DNA of 64,000 bases from Salipiger bermudensis HTCC2601 (GTDB lineage: Bacteria; Pseudomonadota; Alphaproteobacteria; Rhodobacterales; Rhodobacteraceae), in contig NZ_DS022278.1 in the NCBI RefSeq assembly GCF_000153725.1, positions 39,798-103,797 on the forward strand. Direction: 5' to 3'. Every line of letters starts with the position of its first letter. Within the stretch, counting starts at the first letter, position 1. A program made the translations under genes and the position numbers. This document shows, piece by piece, positions 7,861-16,803 of this stretch. The notes below the pieces were generated by a model. It had not been told where the DNA came from and did not search any database. It saw only the letters and a program-made list of their open reading frames with translations.

Positions 7861-8853
7861 TTAAAGGCTGTAGGCTTCTAGGGTCGAGGGATGGAACAGT
7901 TCTTCGATCTCCACCCGGCGCGGCGACAGTCCCTGACTCGCGTGGTAATCCAAAAACTTGTTCAGGACATGGGCGTTGCCGCCGACGCCATAGCTCCAGG
8001 GGTCGTCACCCATTAGCGCATGCACGCGGTTGAGATTATCCTCGACGAAGGGCATCGTTACTTTCGTTGCAGAGGTGTCCGACAGGGCCTCTTCTGCTAT
8101 TAGCTTCGATTGCGTGAACGCCTTGAGCAGGGCGGCGGGTAGGAACGGGTATTCCTCGGCGAGGCTGCGGCGCACCCCAAGAACATGCATGATCGGAAAG
8201 ATCCGGGTCTTTTCGAAATAGGCTTCGGCCGTAGCGATGCTGTCTGCAAAAAGCCGACCTACGTGCGGATGCCGCTCGGCGAAACAACGCGGCCAACGCG
8301 GGCCGACGAAGCCGTCGATCTCACCGGCTTCGAGCATGCCATTCAACGTGCTGCCGACCGGCGCCTCTTCCATGCGGATATCGCCGGGTAACTGAACCTT
8401 GATCTTTTCGGGCCGGCCCGGCGTATCCATACCGCCGCGCACCCAGATGATGTCGGAGGGTTTGACACCGTATTCCTCTTCGAGAATGCCGCGCACCCAG
8501 ACATTGGCGGACAGCTGGTATTCGGCGATCCCAATGCGCTTGCCCCTCAGATCCTGAGGCGTTTCGATTCCTTTGTCGGTTCGAATGTAGACAGAAGTGT
8601 GACGGAACGCCCGGCTCAGAAAGACCGGGATCGCGACATAGTGCGGATTTCCGCGGGCGACCGAGATCGAATAGGAGGACAACGAAATTTCGCTGATATC
8701 GAAAGCTTCGTGGCGGAACGCCCGGAAGAACATTTCCTCTGGGGACAGTAGCATGGGCACGGGATCGACACCGTCTATCTGCACTCTTCCATCCACAATG
8801 GCACGCGTCCGGTCATAATTTCCCATGGCAAGGGATAGTTTGAGATTGCTCAT
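7861..8853 (-). CDS. pht5: 4,5-dihydroxyphthalate decarboxylase
   Basis: A 330-aa protein of the Pht5 family, which has a periplasmic-binding-protein-like fold but acts in the cytoplasm and has no signal peptide. Pht5 removes one carboxylate from 4,5-dihydroxyphthalate to give protocatechuate. Supporting segments are the opening LKLSLAMGNYDRTRAI, EMFFRAFRHEAFDISEISLS and GKRIGIAEYQLSANVWVRG, all characteristic of this group. Its start overlaps the end of the dehydrogenase gene by 4 bp, placing it directly after the previous pathway step. A plain ABC substrate-binding role is unlikely because no transporter genes adjoin it and there is no export signal. Confidence 0.85.
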   Translation of the reverse strand: MSNLKLSLAMGNYDRTRAIVDGRVQIDGVDPVPMLLSPEEMFFRAFRHEAFDISEISLSSYSISVARGNPHYVAIPVFLSRAFRHTSVYIRTDKGIETPQDLRGKRIGIAEYQLSANVWVRGILEEEYGVKPSDIIWVRGGMDTPGRPEKIKVQLPGDIRMEEAPVGSTLNGMLEAGEIDGFVGPRWPRCFAERHPHVGRLFADSIATAEAYFEKTRIFPIMHVLGVRRSLAEEYPFLPAALLKAFTQSKLIAEEALSDTSATKVTMPFVEDNLNRVHALMGDDPWSYGVGGNAHVLNKFLDYHASQGLSPRRVEIEELFHPSTLEAYSL

Positions 8854-10037
8854 CCAGTTTGTTCCTCCTCATTTGTTTTGCATTGTTGCCGCAGGTCGAC
8901 AGGTTGGCCGGTCGAGGCGGACTGCAGGATCGCATGGCAAACCTCCAGGCTTGCCAGACCCCACGCGCCCGTCTGGACGGGGGCCTTGTTCTGGCGGACA
9001 GCGGCTACCAGTGCATCGTTCACGGTTCTACGTGGCGCGGGCCCGAATGTCACTTCGATGAAGCCACGCTCGGTGTCACCAAATACTTCAACTCCGTCCG
9101 GAGTCAGCTTTAGGTCGGCACGGTCGCAAAGCGCGATGACTGGGCCAAAATGCTCGTTGTGCTTTGCGTCGACCGTCTTACCGCTGCCGAATGTGCGCGT
9201 CGTCTTGAGGCGCGCCTCGTCATCGGGATCGAGGTCCATCAGCGCCCGCCTTGCATCGCCATAGGCGCCGGCGAGTTTTCGCTGCCCCAGCTCTCCGACG
9301 TCGTTCATCCAAATGTCGCTATCGAAATGGGCATAGCCCGAATAGGTGAGATTGGCGACGCATCCACCCTCAAAGTTCATCAGCGCCGTAAAGGCGCCTT
9401 CTGTTGGACGCTTTGGATCCCATGCCCCGGTCATGGCATAAATCTTCTCTCCCATGCCGCCCGCAAGCCGTCGGACCACGTCGATCTGGTGGATGGCCTG
9501 GCTGAACAGCACCCCTCCTCCTTCTTCGGTGCGCAGCTCCTCCGGGCGTCGGGGACGATACAGGAAGTCAGTGTAGTTAAGGGCCTGGATCATTCTCAGC
9601 TGGCCGAACTTGCCGCTCGCGATCAACTGCGCGGCCAGCTCGACCGGCGGATCGAAACTGTGGCTGGGCCCAACGATCAGGTGAACCCCCGCCTCGTTCG
9701 CGGCGGCGACCATGGTCTCGGCGTCTTCCATCGAGATCGCGAGCGGCTTTTCCACGAGAATGTGCTTTCCAGCGCGCGCCGCGGCCAGAACGTGATCTAC
9801 ATGCATTTGGTGCGGGGTGGCGATGTAGATCGCTTCCACAGATGGATCGGCGCATAGTTCCTCGACAGTCGGATAGGCGACACCGCCGTATTGCTCTTCG
9901 AATGCGGCCCGGCTTTCCGCCCTCGGCGCGGCCGCGGCCGTGAGCTTGACGCGTGCGTCGGCATCAAAGGTGGGGACCATCAGCATGAAAGCCCGCCCCA
10001 ATCCCGCAACTCCGAGGCGGACGGGATCAGAGGTCAA
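8850..10037 (-). CDS. pht4: Phthalate 4,5-dihydrodiol dehydrogenase (Gfo/Idh/MocA family)
   Basis: This encodes 395 aa if translation starts at the TTG at 10037, 10 bp inside the reductase gene; an upstream in-frame start at 10070 would add a poor 11-residue extension. The Rossmann motif GVAGLGRAF is at the start and the family EKP motif (HILVEKPLA) is near residue 95. The family oxidises cis-4,5-dihydro-4,5-dihydroxyphthalate to 4,5-dihydroxyphthalate with NAD(P)+. Neighbours encode the preceding enzyme (reductase of the dioxygenase) and the following one (Pht5), which supports the assignment over a sugar dehydrogenase. Confidence 0.8.
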   Translation of the reverse strand: MTSDPVRLGVAGLGRAFMLMVPTFDADARVKLTAAAAPRAESRAAFEEQYGGVAYPTVEELCADPSVEAIYIATPHQMHVDHVLAAARAGKHILVEKPLAISMEDAETMVAAANEAGVHLIVGPSHSFDPPVELAAQLIASGKFGQLRMIQALNYTDFLYRPRRPEELRTEEGGGVLFSQAIHQIDVVRRLAGGMGEKIYAMTGAWDPKRPTEGAFTALMNFEGGCVANLTYSGYAHFDSDIWMNDVGELGQRKLAGAYGDARRALMDLDPDDEARLKTTRTFGSGKTVDAKHNEHFGPVIALCDRADLKLTPDGVEVFGDTERGFIEVTFGPAPRRTVNDALVAAVRQNKAPVQTGAWGLASLEVCHAILQSASTGQPVDLRQQCKTNEEEQTG

Positions 10038-10965
10038 GAACCAGCCTCCCCGATAGCGCGCGCGATACACAAATCATTATATGGTCGCTTTTTTCCTCTT
10101 CCATAAGCACCATGTCGCGATGGTCAGCTTCCCCTTCGAGGAGGCGGATCTTGCAGGTGCCGCATGTGCCACTTTCACAGGAGCTGGACGTTGCGAATCC
10201 GGCGTCACGCAATGCCTCCAAGATCGAACGATCTTCGGGCACCGTGACGGTTTCGCTACTTTTTTTCAGCTCCACTTCGAAAGAGACATCGTCTTGGCGC
10301 ACCACATCGACGGGCTTGAAATCCTCGAAGTGAACTCGCCCCTCCGGCCAGTGCCCGGAAACGGCCTTGATTTCATCCATCAGCGGTTTCGGACCACAAC
10401 AGAAGACGTGAGTGGCACGGGGCGTGACGAGATCGTCCCAGAAATCGTAGACTGCATCCGGAGCGCCGCCGTCATGGTGCACAATGATCCGGCCATCGAA
10501 ATCTCTCATCAGTTCATCCAGATAGGCCGATTCCTCCGGACTGCGGCTGACGTAGATGATTCTGAGCATCTTGCCCTTCTTGTCGAGATACCGTGCCATC
10601 GACAGAATCGGCGTGATCCCGATACCGCCGGCGATGAGCAGGTACTTCTGAACATCGGTTAGCGGGAAATCGTTTTCCGGGAATTCGACTGTCAACTCGG
10701 ACCCGACGGTCGCCTGTTCGTGCATCGACGCGGAGCCCCCACGCGAATTCGGTTCTCTTTTGATCGCGACAACAAATTCCTTTGGGTCGCTGCCATCGTT
10801 GATCAGTGAATAGCGACGCATCGCTCCGGACGGAGTTTCCAAGGTGATGTGAGCACCAGGATCGAAACTAGGGAGCACATCGGCCCCAACCGGCACCAGG
10901 GTGAATTCGGCGATGCTCGGGGTCAAGTCACGCCGTTTCTCGACGCGCATCTTGATATTCTCCAT
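10027..10965 (-). CDS. pht2: Phthalate 4,5-dioxygenase reductase component
   Basis: A 312-aa reductase of the phthalate dioxygenase reductase class. In order it has a flavin (FMN) barrel (RRYSLINDGSD), an NADH-binding domain (LLIAGGIGITPILSMA, then FCCGPKPLMDEI), and a C-terminal plant-type [2Fe-2S] domain with ligands in CESGTCGTC and a later Cys (IMICVSRA). It passes electrons from NADH to the Rieske oxygenase encoded at 12365-13645. A GGAGG site precedes the ATG at 10965. It is the first gene of the five-gene minus operon, with a TTGACA promoter carrying the MarR-type operator at 11001-11026. Confidence 0.9.
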   Translation of the reverse strand: MENIKMRVEKRRDLTPSIAEFTLVPVGADVLPSFDPGAHITLETPSGAMRRYSLINDGSDPKEFVVAIKREPNSRGGSASMHEQATVGSELTVEFPENDFPLTDVQKYLLIAGGIGITPILSMARYLDKKGKMLRIIYVSRSPEESAYLDELMRDFDGRIIVHHDGGAPDAVYDFWDDLVTPRATHVFCCGPKPLMDEIKAVSGHWPEGRVHFEDFKPVDVVRQDDVSFEVELKKSSETVTVPEDRSILEALRDAGFATSSSCESGTCGTCKIRLLEGEADHRDMVLMEEEKSDHIMICVSRALSGRLVLDL

Positions 10966-11000
10966 GAGGTCCTCCCATATGGTCGTGATTGTGAATTTGT

Positions 11001-11026
11001 TTAGATAGCTAAGTTATGTGTGTCAA
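11001..11026 (-). promoter_or_regulatory. Promoter and MarR-type operator of the pht2-pht4-pht5 operon
   Basis: On the minus strand TTGACA (complement of 11021-11026) is followed after 8 bp by the operator TTAGCTATCTAA (complement of 11001-11012), an inverted repeat that would overlap the spacer and -10. The first start codon is 36 bp downstream. Confidence 0.65.
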
Positions 11027-11094
11027 CCGACCTTGAACTACGCAGTCATCCAAAACGTTGATCGTGCAAGCGCTACTGGCGGAGGAACCATTTA

Positions 11095-12237
11095 TTACCG
11101 TCGAATTTCGACGTTGAAATCAGAGACCGCAGACACGGATCTTGCGCCCACAAAGGTCATGGTCCTCGTCATCTCCTCTTCAAGGATCGAAAGCGCCCGT
11201 GACACGCCCGCCTCGCCTTGCGCCGCCAAGCCATAGAGCGGCGCGCGACCCAGCAGAATGCCCTTCGCACCCAAGGCGAGGGCTTTCACGATGTCACTGC
11301 CGCGACGAATGCCGCCGTCCAGCAGAACCGGAAACTTCCGATCAAGAGCCGCGATGATATCTGCGAGTACGTCGATGGTGGCAGGAGCGCCATCAAGCTG
11401 ACGGCCACCATGGTTCGAGACGACGATTCCATCCACACCGGCGCGTTGCGCGTCAATCGCATCTTCTGGGCACATGATACCCTTGATCAGCAGCGGGCCT
11501 TTCCATTTCTCCCGAATGCGGCGAACATCTCCCCAAGAAAACTCCGGGTTCCGCTGAGATCGGGTAAACTCGGCCAGTTCTCTGTCGCTCGCGCTGTTTC
11601 CGACAAAGTCCAAGAGGTTCTCAAGTCTGGGACGGTGCGGCCCGAGCCATACGGAGGTCAGCCAAGCAGGATGCAGAAGCCCATCGAGAACAGTCCGAGG
11701 GCCAATGCGGATTTCGTGGGCGAAGCCGTGCCGCAGATCACGTTCGCGCTTGCCGCCCACGAGTGAATCGACAGTCAGTACCAGAGCCGAGTAACCGGCC
11801 GCCTGTGCCCGGTCGATCAGCGCATCAGCGAATGCGCCCTTCCCCCACGGATAAAGCTGGAACCAGAGGGGACCCTTGCTCCTCCGCGCGATCTCTTCCA
11901 GCGTCGTGTTCGAGGCGGTCGAAACCGTGAACCCGACCCCGGCTCGTTCGGCCGCAGCGGCGAGGTGCAGATCTCCCTGGGGCCAGTAGAGGCCGTTCAG
12001 CCCTGTCGGCCCTATGAAAAACGGCTTCGAGTATGTTTCCCCGAACAGCTCCAAGGTGAGATCGACGCTCCCCCCTTTGAGGATTCGCGGCGTGAGAACG
12101 ATATTCGTGAAGGAACTGCGATTGTGCCGCAGCGTCACCTCCGATTCCGCGCCCCCATCCAAATAATCGAACACCACCCGTGGCAGGCGACGCCGTGCCT
12201 GCGCCCGCAAGTCTTCGATATTGATTGCTGTCGTCAT
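11095..12237 (-). CDS. FMN-dependent alpha-hydroxyacid dehydrogenase/oxidase (mandelate/lactate dehydrogenase family)
   Basis: A 380-aa FMN enzyme of the (S)-2-hydroxyacid oxidase family. Diagnostic segments are FDYLDGGAESEVTLRHN, PTGLNGLYWPQGDL, WFQLYPWG and the active-site SNHGGRQLDGAPA with its catalytic His and substrate-binding Arg. These enzymes oxidise mandelate, lactate or glycolate to the 2-oxoacid. It sits between the two phthalate dioxygenase subunit genes and probably shares a transcript with the oxygenase gene at 12365. With the ThDP decarboxylase (20052) and aldehyde dehydrogenase (22932) it resembles the mandelate pathway, which suggests an aromatic 2-hydroxyacid substrate; this is inference. 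Confidence 0.8.
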   Translation of the reverse strand: MTTAINIEDLRAQARRRLPRVVFDYLDGGAESEVTLRHNRSSFTNIVLTPRILKGGSVDLTLELFGETYSKPFFIGPTGLNGLYWPQGDLHLAAAAERAGVGFTVSTASNTTLEEIARRSKGPLWFQLYPWGKGAFADALIDRAQAAGYSALVLTVDSLVGGKRERDLRHGFAHEIRIGPRTVLDGLLHPAWLTSVWLGPHRPRLENLLDFVGNSASDRELAEFTRSQRNPEFSWGDVRRIREKWKGPLLIKGIMCPEDAIDAQRAGVDGIVVSNHGGRQLDGAPATIDVLADIIAALDRKFPVLLDGGIRRGSDIVKALALGAKGILLGRAPLYGLAAQGEAGVSRALSILEEEMTRTMTFVGARSVSAVSDFNVEIRR

Positions 12238-12364
12238 AACGCCTGTCGCCCGCCGAGCAGAATCCGTCGAGGGAAGCTATGAAAGTCCGACGGCACCACG
12301 AAAAAAGAGCCGCCCAAAACCCCTTGAGGCCTTGGACGGTTCAGGGAGGAAACATGTGCGCAAG

Positions 12365-13645
12365 TTATTCCGCCGCTTCCGTCTTGCTCGACGTGTCCAC
12401 CAGTGTTCGCCAATCGACGTCCTTAGGATACACTCCCTCGTGAGAGGCGATTACCCTTTGCGGAATCTTCGACTCGGTGCCGATTGCCTGGCCACCTTCG
12501 GCGACTTTCTTTGCCGCATCGGCCATGAGGCGGCGGAACTCGACAATCGCCAGGTCGGAGGCCCCAAGAATGTCCGTGTGACGCTGTACGCGGCTACCCA
12601 TCGAAACCCACATCACAATATCTTCGTTCGGAATGCCGTCCACGCCGGTAAAGTGGCCCTCTTTCATCCTTTCTCGGTCCTGCTTGAAGTCGTTCTCCAA
12701 CGTCCGGAGAGAGCGCCATTTGTGGTCCACGTCCTCACCCGGTACGGCATGGGCAAACTTGCGCCACTCTTCAGTGGAGGGAACGTTCGGTCCGTCGAAG
12801 GCTATGAAGTGAAACGCTGTCTCATCGTCATTGATCGGCACGATGACGCTGGCGACCCGGTAGTTGTTGTTCGGCGGAATCAGCGAATAATAGGGCGCGA
12901 TAAATTCGGTGATCCGGAGATAGTTGTGCGTCTGAGCGTTTTTGATCGGCTTACGGATCGCCGCGTAATGGAAACCGTAGCTCGTGGTTTCAGTCTGCAT
13001 ACGCGGAGATTTGTCTGTCGATGGGCGGTACCATGATTTGTCGTCCGCCGCGGCGCCCTCGACCCGTGCCGGAACCATATTCGAGGAATGGAGCGATGAT
13101 GAATGCGCGCTATCGATCTGGCCCTCGTGAATCTGCGCCCAGTTGGCGGGCACGCGAATCTTCAGGATCGAAACTGGGGTGTCTTCGGTTGGCGCAAAGG
13201 CCGGCGGCTGGAACTCGGGCATATCATCTTTCTCGCCGAGCCAAGCCCAGACGAAGCCGCCCCACTCCCGCACGGGGTAGGAACGATGTTTGACCTTGTC
13301 CATCAATGGACTGCCTTCCGGCTCTGAAGACATTGCGACGACATTGCCTTCAACATCCATCTTCCAGCCGTGATAGAGGCAGCGCAGCCCACATTCCTCG
13401 TTACGGCCATAGACCAGAGAGGCCTTTCTGTGGGGGCAAAGCTCATCCAGCATTCCCAGACGACCCTTGGTATCCCGGAACGCGACATAGCTTTCGCCGA
13501 GAACTTCGACTCGAAGCGGTTTGCCGTCCGACTCTTCAACCTCTTCGATCAGGCATACAGGCGTCCAATGCTGACGCATAAGTCGCGCCATCGGGGCATC
13601 CCCCGTTACGCGTGTAAGCAGTTCATTCTCTTCGGGTGTAAGCAT
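12365..13645 (-). CDS. pht3: Phthalate 4,5-dioxygenase oxygenase component (Rieske)
   Basis: A 426-aa Rieske non-haem iron oxygenase of the phthalate 4,5-dioxygenase group. The N-terminal Rieske centre has CPHRKA (about residue 71) and CLYHGW (about residue 90). The mononuclear iron site follows as DSAHSSSLH near residues 178-186. The opening MLTPEENELLTRVTGDAPM is typical of this homo-oligomeric, alpha-only class, which pairs with a reductase such as that at 10027. It converts phthalate to the cis-4,5-dihydrodiol. A GGAG site precedes the ATG, and the promoter at 13710-13736 has the shared operator. Related demethylases or isophthalate enzymes cannot be excluded from sequence alone, but the neighbours favour phthalate. 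Confidence 0.85.
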   Translation of the reverse strand: MLTPEENELLTRVTGDAPMARLMRQHWTPVCLIEEVEESDGKPLRVEVLGESYVAFRDTKGRLGMLDELCPHRKASLVYGRNEECGLRCLYHGWKMDVEGNVVAMSSEPEGSPLMDKVKHRSYPVREWGGFVWAWLGEKDDMPEFQPPAFAPTEDTPVSILKIRVPANWAQIHEGQIDSAHSSSLHSSNMVPARVEGAAADDKSWYRPSTDKSPRMQTETTSYGFHYAAIRKPIKNAQTHNYLRITEFIAPYYSLIPPNNNYRVASVIVPINDDETAFHFIAFDGPNVPSTEEWRKFAHAVPGEDVDHKWRSLRTLENDFKQDRERMKEGHFTGVDGIPNEDIVMWVSMGSRVQRHTDILGASDLAIVEFRRLMADAAKKVAEGGQAIGTESKIPQRVIASHEGVYPKDVDWRTLVDTSSKTEAAE

Positions 13646-13709
13646 CTGGGCTCCTCCAATGGCATCCGACTCTTTCAGTGGATGAGTGGTTTTCGACCTC
13701 TCAACTATT

Positions 13710-13736
13710 CTTAGCTCTCTAAGTTTTATCTGTCAA
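13710..13736 (-). promoter_or_regulatory. Promoter and MarR-type operator of the oxygenase operon
   Basis: On the minus strand TTGACA (complement of 13731-13736) is followed after 8 bp by CTTAGAGAGCTAAG (complement of 13710-13723), a perfect 5-bp-arm inverted repeat with 4-bp centre. TAAGAA lies 17 bp from the -35 as a possible -10, so the repressor would cover the -10. Confidence 0.65.
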
Positions 13737-13956
13737 CGTAACCTGCCACTTTTTTTTCCCGCGTTGTAGGTATCGACCTAACTTGTTGTCCGAAATAGCG
13801 GGTTCTGAACTAGATCAAGCTGACGAGATCGCAAAACCGAGATACTTTCGCGCAATTGTGGTCCGGAACCTCCCCGACAGCGGCTTGCCGGGCCCGTCTC
13901 TGAGGTGTCATGGCAGCCAGCCTGTGCATAAGTCGCGGCAAGCGAACCATCTCGCT

Positions 13957-14532
13957 TCACCGTGTGAGCCATGGACGCAATCTCTTGCCCAGAAACGGCG
14001 CAACGTAGACACCGTTCACTCCGGTGAGCACCAGCGCAACAAGAAACAGAGACACGGGACCTGGAAGGTTTTGCGTGAGCGGTTGCAGCGCGTAGTAGAT
14101 AAGGATCAGCAGGGGATAGACACCCAGCATGCTGGTGACCCAGGCCTTCCAATAGCGCGGCGCGGCTGGCGGTTTCGGGTCAGTACCGTTGGCCGGCACC
14201 TGGTGCCCTACAGTCACCGAAGCGAAGCTCAGCCTCTCTTCGAGATCATGGGCCAAGGCGGCCATTCCGTCTCGGAGCGAAACGGATGCTTCTTCCCCAA
14301 GCAAGGTCACCGAAAAGATGATCTGGTCAATGCCAGTCTGATTCTGTAGGGACATGCGAGCGTCAAATCGGTTCCAATCTAGGTGATACAGAGCGGCATC
14401 GTTTATCGCCTTCGCGACGACCGCGGCCTGTGCAAGGGGTGCTCTGATGGAAACCGACAGCTCGGGGATCGCGTCGGTGCCAATACTAAGCTGTTTTGGC
14501 CCAAGTTCTTCCGGCCCCGGTGTTTCATTCAT
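13957..14532 (-). CDS. Antibiotic-biosynthesis-monooxygenase-like domain protein with C-terminal membrane helices
   Basis: A 191-aa protein. The N-terminal two thirds resemble the ferredoxin-like ABM fold, here apparently with two half-domains. Two C-terminal hydrophobic helices are visible (AWVTSMLGVYPLLILIYYAL, and VSLFLVALVLTGVNGVYV), an architecture seen in COG3224-type proteins. The start MNETPG at 14532 is preferred to an upstream in-frame start at 14583. It lies downstream of the TRAP permease on the same strand with a gap of about 200 bp. Its role is unknown; the family includes small-molecule-binding or heme-related proteins. Confidence 0.6.
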   Translation of the reverse strand: MNETPGPEELGPKQLSIGTDAIPELSVSIRAPLAQAAVVAKAINDAALYHLDWNRFDARMSLQNQTGIDQIIFSVTLLGEEASVSLRDGMAALAHDLEERLSFASVTVGHQVPANGTDPKPPAAPRYWKAWVTSMLGVYPLLILIYYALQPLTQNLPGPVSLFLVALVLTGVNGVYVAPFLGKRLRPWLTR

Positions 14533-14732
14533 TTCCTGAACCTCGAAATACTTTGCGCCGGTTGCGAAGTGATCAGCTCCCACCTATGGAAGTAGCCGCC
14601 TGTGTTCCGCGTCATAGGCCGACCGGCCCGGACCAACCTTAAAAATTGGCCCAGGCCACATGCCGTCTCTGGGTTGAATCCCTCGATGACCAGACTGCGC
14701 TTCAATCGGGTCAACCTGCTGAGGCGCCACAG

Positions 14733-16637
14733 CTAGGCACTGTCCACGCGGGCGTTTTCTGTCGTGAATGCGATCTGCCGGAATAGCATTGCGACAATCA
14801 CTAAAATACAGATCGCGGATACCGCCAAGTAAGGGCTTACGGCGCCAATCGCAGCGATTGGCAGTACGCCCCGTTCGACTGCACTGAGTTGCGTCTTGAC
14901 CAAGCCTTCCAGAGAGGCTGCGACCGCGAGTGCTCCGGCAAAGGCGCCCACTACGGCCAAAGTGTTTGCCAGAGGACCGAGCTCTAGGAGGATGCCTGGG
15001 TTCCACACGAAGGCGAAGGGCAGAAGGAAGCCGACGATGGCCAGCCGGACTGCGGAGAAAGCGATCTTGAAGGGGTCTTCGTCGGCGATCGCTGAGGCCG
15101 CGATTGCTGCCACGGCGATCGGTGGCGTAAGTGCCGAGAGAATCGCATAGTAGAGCAGAAACATCTGGCTCGGCAACGTCGGGAAACCGAGCTTTGCCAG
15201 CGCCGGTCCGACCAGCACGGCTGCCAGGATATACGCACTGGGCGTTGGCATCCCGAGACCGAGAACAATCGTGACGACCGCGGCGATAACGAGTGTCAGC
15301 AGTGGTTGCATGTTGCTGACAGTCAAAATGACGTTCGCGGATTTCATTCCAAGGCCGGTCATCGACAAGCCGCCAATCACAAGACCGGCCGCGGCACAAG
15401 CGCCGGCGACTGGCAGAATCTGGAGCGTAGTCGCCCCCAGCCCTTCCACCAACTGCCACAGTGACAGCCGTGTGTCTTTCAGCATCATCGCGGACAGGAT
15501 GGTTACTAGAACTCCGACACCGGCTGTGAAGGTCGGGGAATACCCCAGAATGAGGGCGACGATGATGCCGATGATCGGCAGCAGGAAAACCCATCCGGTC
15601 CTGAATGTTTCCTTTGCTGAAGGTATTTCGTCTGCAGAGGGTCGAAGGTTGTGCTTGACTGACCGGAAGTGAACCTGAGCGAAGACACCCGTGTAGTATA
15701 GAAGCGCCGGCACCAGAGCGGCGAGCACGATGGCGTTGTAGGAAATGCCGGAATACTCGGCCATGATGAAGGCTGCTGACCCCATGATCGGAGGCATCGC
15801 GCTTCCGCCAGACGACGCCGCGACTTCCACCGCCCCCGCGAACCGTGCCCGATAGCCGAGTCGCTTCATGACAGGGATCGTGATCGACCCCGTTGCAACA
15901 ACATCGGATGTTGGGCTCCCGGACATCGTGCCGTACAGGCCCGACGAAATGATCGCGATTTTGGCGGGGCCGCCGCGCGCATTGCCGGTCACAAGCGCTG
16001 CAAGGTTGAAAAAGAAGTCCCCTCCCCCGGCCTTGGCCAGGAATGTTCCAAACATCACGAACAGGAAAACATAGCTAGCAACGACCTGAAGCGGCACGCC
16101 AAAAAGTCCATCGGTGGTGAAAACCAGAATATCCAAGAGATAGCTGAACTCGCTGACGCGATGCCCGAATGGCGGCGGCAGAAGAGAGCCAAACAGATTA
16201 TAAATCAGGAAGAGGGCGACAACGCCGGTCAGGCCTAGGCCGGTGGTCCGGCGGGTCGCTTCGATGGTCAGAAACAACAAGGCTGAGCCAAAGAAAAACT
16301 GATCGGTTGTGAATTCGTCGAGTAGACTGATCCGGTCCGCAATCGCTCCCGAGGTCACGTAGAAATACACCCCTGTGGCCAGGCTCAGCGCAGAGAGAAC
16401 CCAATCATAGATCGGAATGCTGTCCGGCGCGCGCGAGGTCGCGCCGATCGCGAGGAAGAGAATCGTGAAAATGCCCGATACGAACAGAATGCCCTGAATG
16501 AGCGGATCGGAGATGATGAAGAGGTTCGAGTGGATTACCCAAACCGCGAATGCCGCCGCCAGAACCATGACGATGGTTCTCATCGGCGAGCCTAAATTTC
16601 TACGACGACCGGTTTCTGTAAGCGAAGGAAAATTCAT
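14733..16637 (-). CDS. TRAP transporter fused permease (TAXI type, DctQM fusion)
   Basis: A 634-aa integral membrane protein with many hydrophobic segments, containing the TRAP large-subunit signatures GTMSGSPTSDVVATGS and SSGGSAMPPIMGSAAFIMAE, and GLGMPTPSAYILAAVL further on. Fused small and large subunits of this length are normal for TAXI-type TRAP systems, which import carboxylates using an ion gradient. It is encoded 166 bp downstream of the matching binding protein (16804-17793), with a strong inverted repeat between them. The likely cargo is phthalate or a related aromatic carboxylate, from regulon context. Confidence 0.88.
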   Translation of the reverse strand: MNFPSLTETGRRRNLGSPMRTIVMVLAAAFAVWVIHSNLFIISDPLIQGILFVSGIFTILFLAIGATSRAPDSIPIYDWVLSALSLATGVYFYVTSGAIADRISLLDEFTTDQFFFGSALLFLTIEATRRTTGLGLTGVVALFLIYNLFGSLLPPPFGHRVSEFSYLLDILVFTTDGLFGVPLQVVASYVFLFVMFGTFLAKAGGGDFFFNLAALVTGNARGGPAKIAIISSGLYGTMSGSPTSDVVATGSITIPVMKRLGYRARFAGAVEVAASSGGSAMPPIMGSAAFIMAEYSGISYNAIVLAALVPALLYYTGVFAQVHFRSVKHNLRPSADEIPSAKETFRTGWVFLLPIIGIIVALILGYSPTFTAGVGVLVTILSAMMLKDTRLSLWQLVEGLGATTLQILPVAGACAAAGLVIGGLSMTGLGMKSANVILTVSNMQPLLTLVIAAVVTIVLGLGMPTPSAYILAAVLVGPALAKLGFPTLPSQMFLLYYAILSALTPPIAVAAIAASAIADEDPFKIAFSAVRLAIVGFLLPFAFVWNPGILLELGPLANTLAVVGAFAGALAVAASLEGLVKTQLSAVERGVLPIAAIGAVSPYLAVSAICILVIVAMLFRQIAFTTENARVDSA

Positions 16638-16753
16638 GTAGACCCCGTATAAGGCAGAGAAGAGAAAGAACCGCGATGTATGGGCCGCGCGATGACATGA
16701 CGTGACATCTCACGTAGCCACCGCGGGGCATTGCTCTGTGCAGTCGATGAGTG

Positions 16754-16786
16754 GGCCGGCGCGTGTCGTTGCAGCGCGCGCCGGCC
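16754..16786 (-). terminator. GC-rich hairpin between TAXI receptor and permease genes
   Basis: GGCCGGCGCG and CGCGCGCCGGCC arms can pair around an 11-bp loop. There is no clear T tract. The position just after the binding-protein gene fits an attenuator or mRNA stabiliser that keeps receptor expression above permease expression, as is common in binding-protein-dependent systems. Confidence 0.45.
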
Positions 16787-16803
16787 GGATCGCGGGATCG
16801 ACC

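Noticed and set aside
7861-8853. Reading this gene as an ABC transporter substrate-binding protein
   Set aside because: The fold is shared, but there is no signal peptide or adjacent ABC permease, and the neighbours are the dihydrodiol dehydrogenase and dioxygenase reductase, which fits the decarboxylase Pht5.
14529-14714. 61-aa minus-strand frame between TRAP permease and ABM-like gene
   Set aside because: It starts at a TTG with no good ribosome site and has no domain. It could be a small protein, but support is too weak.
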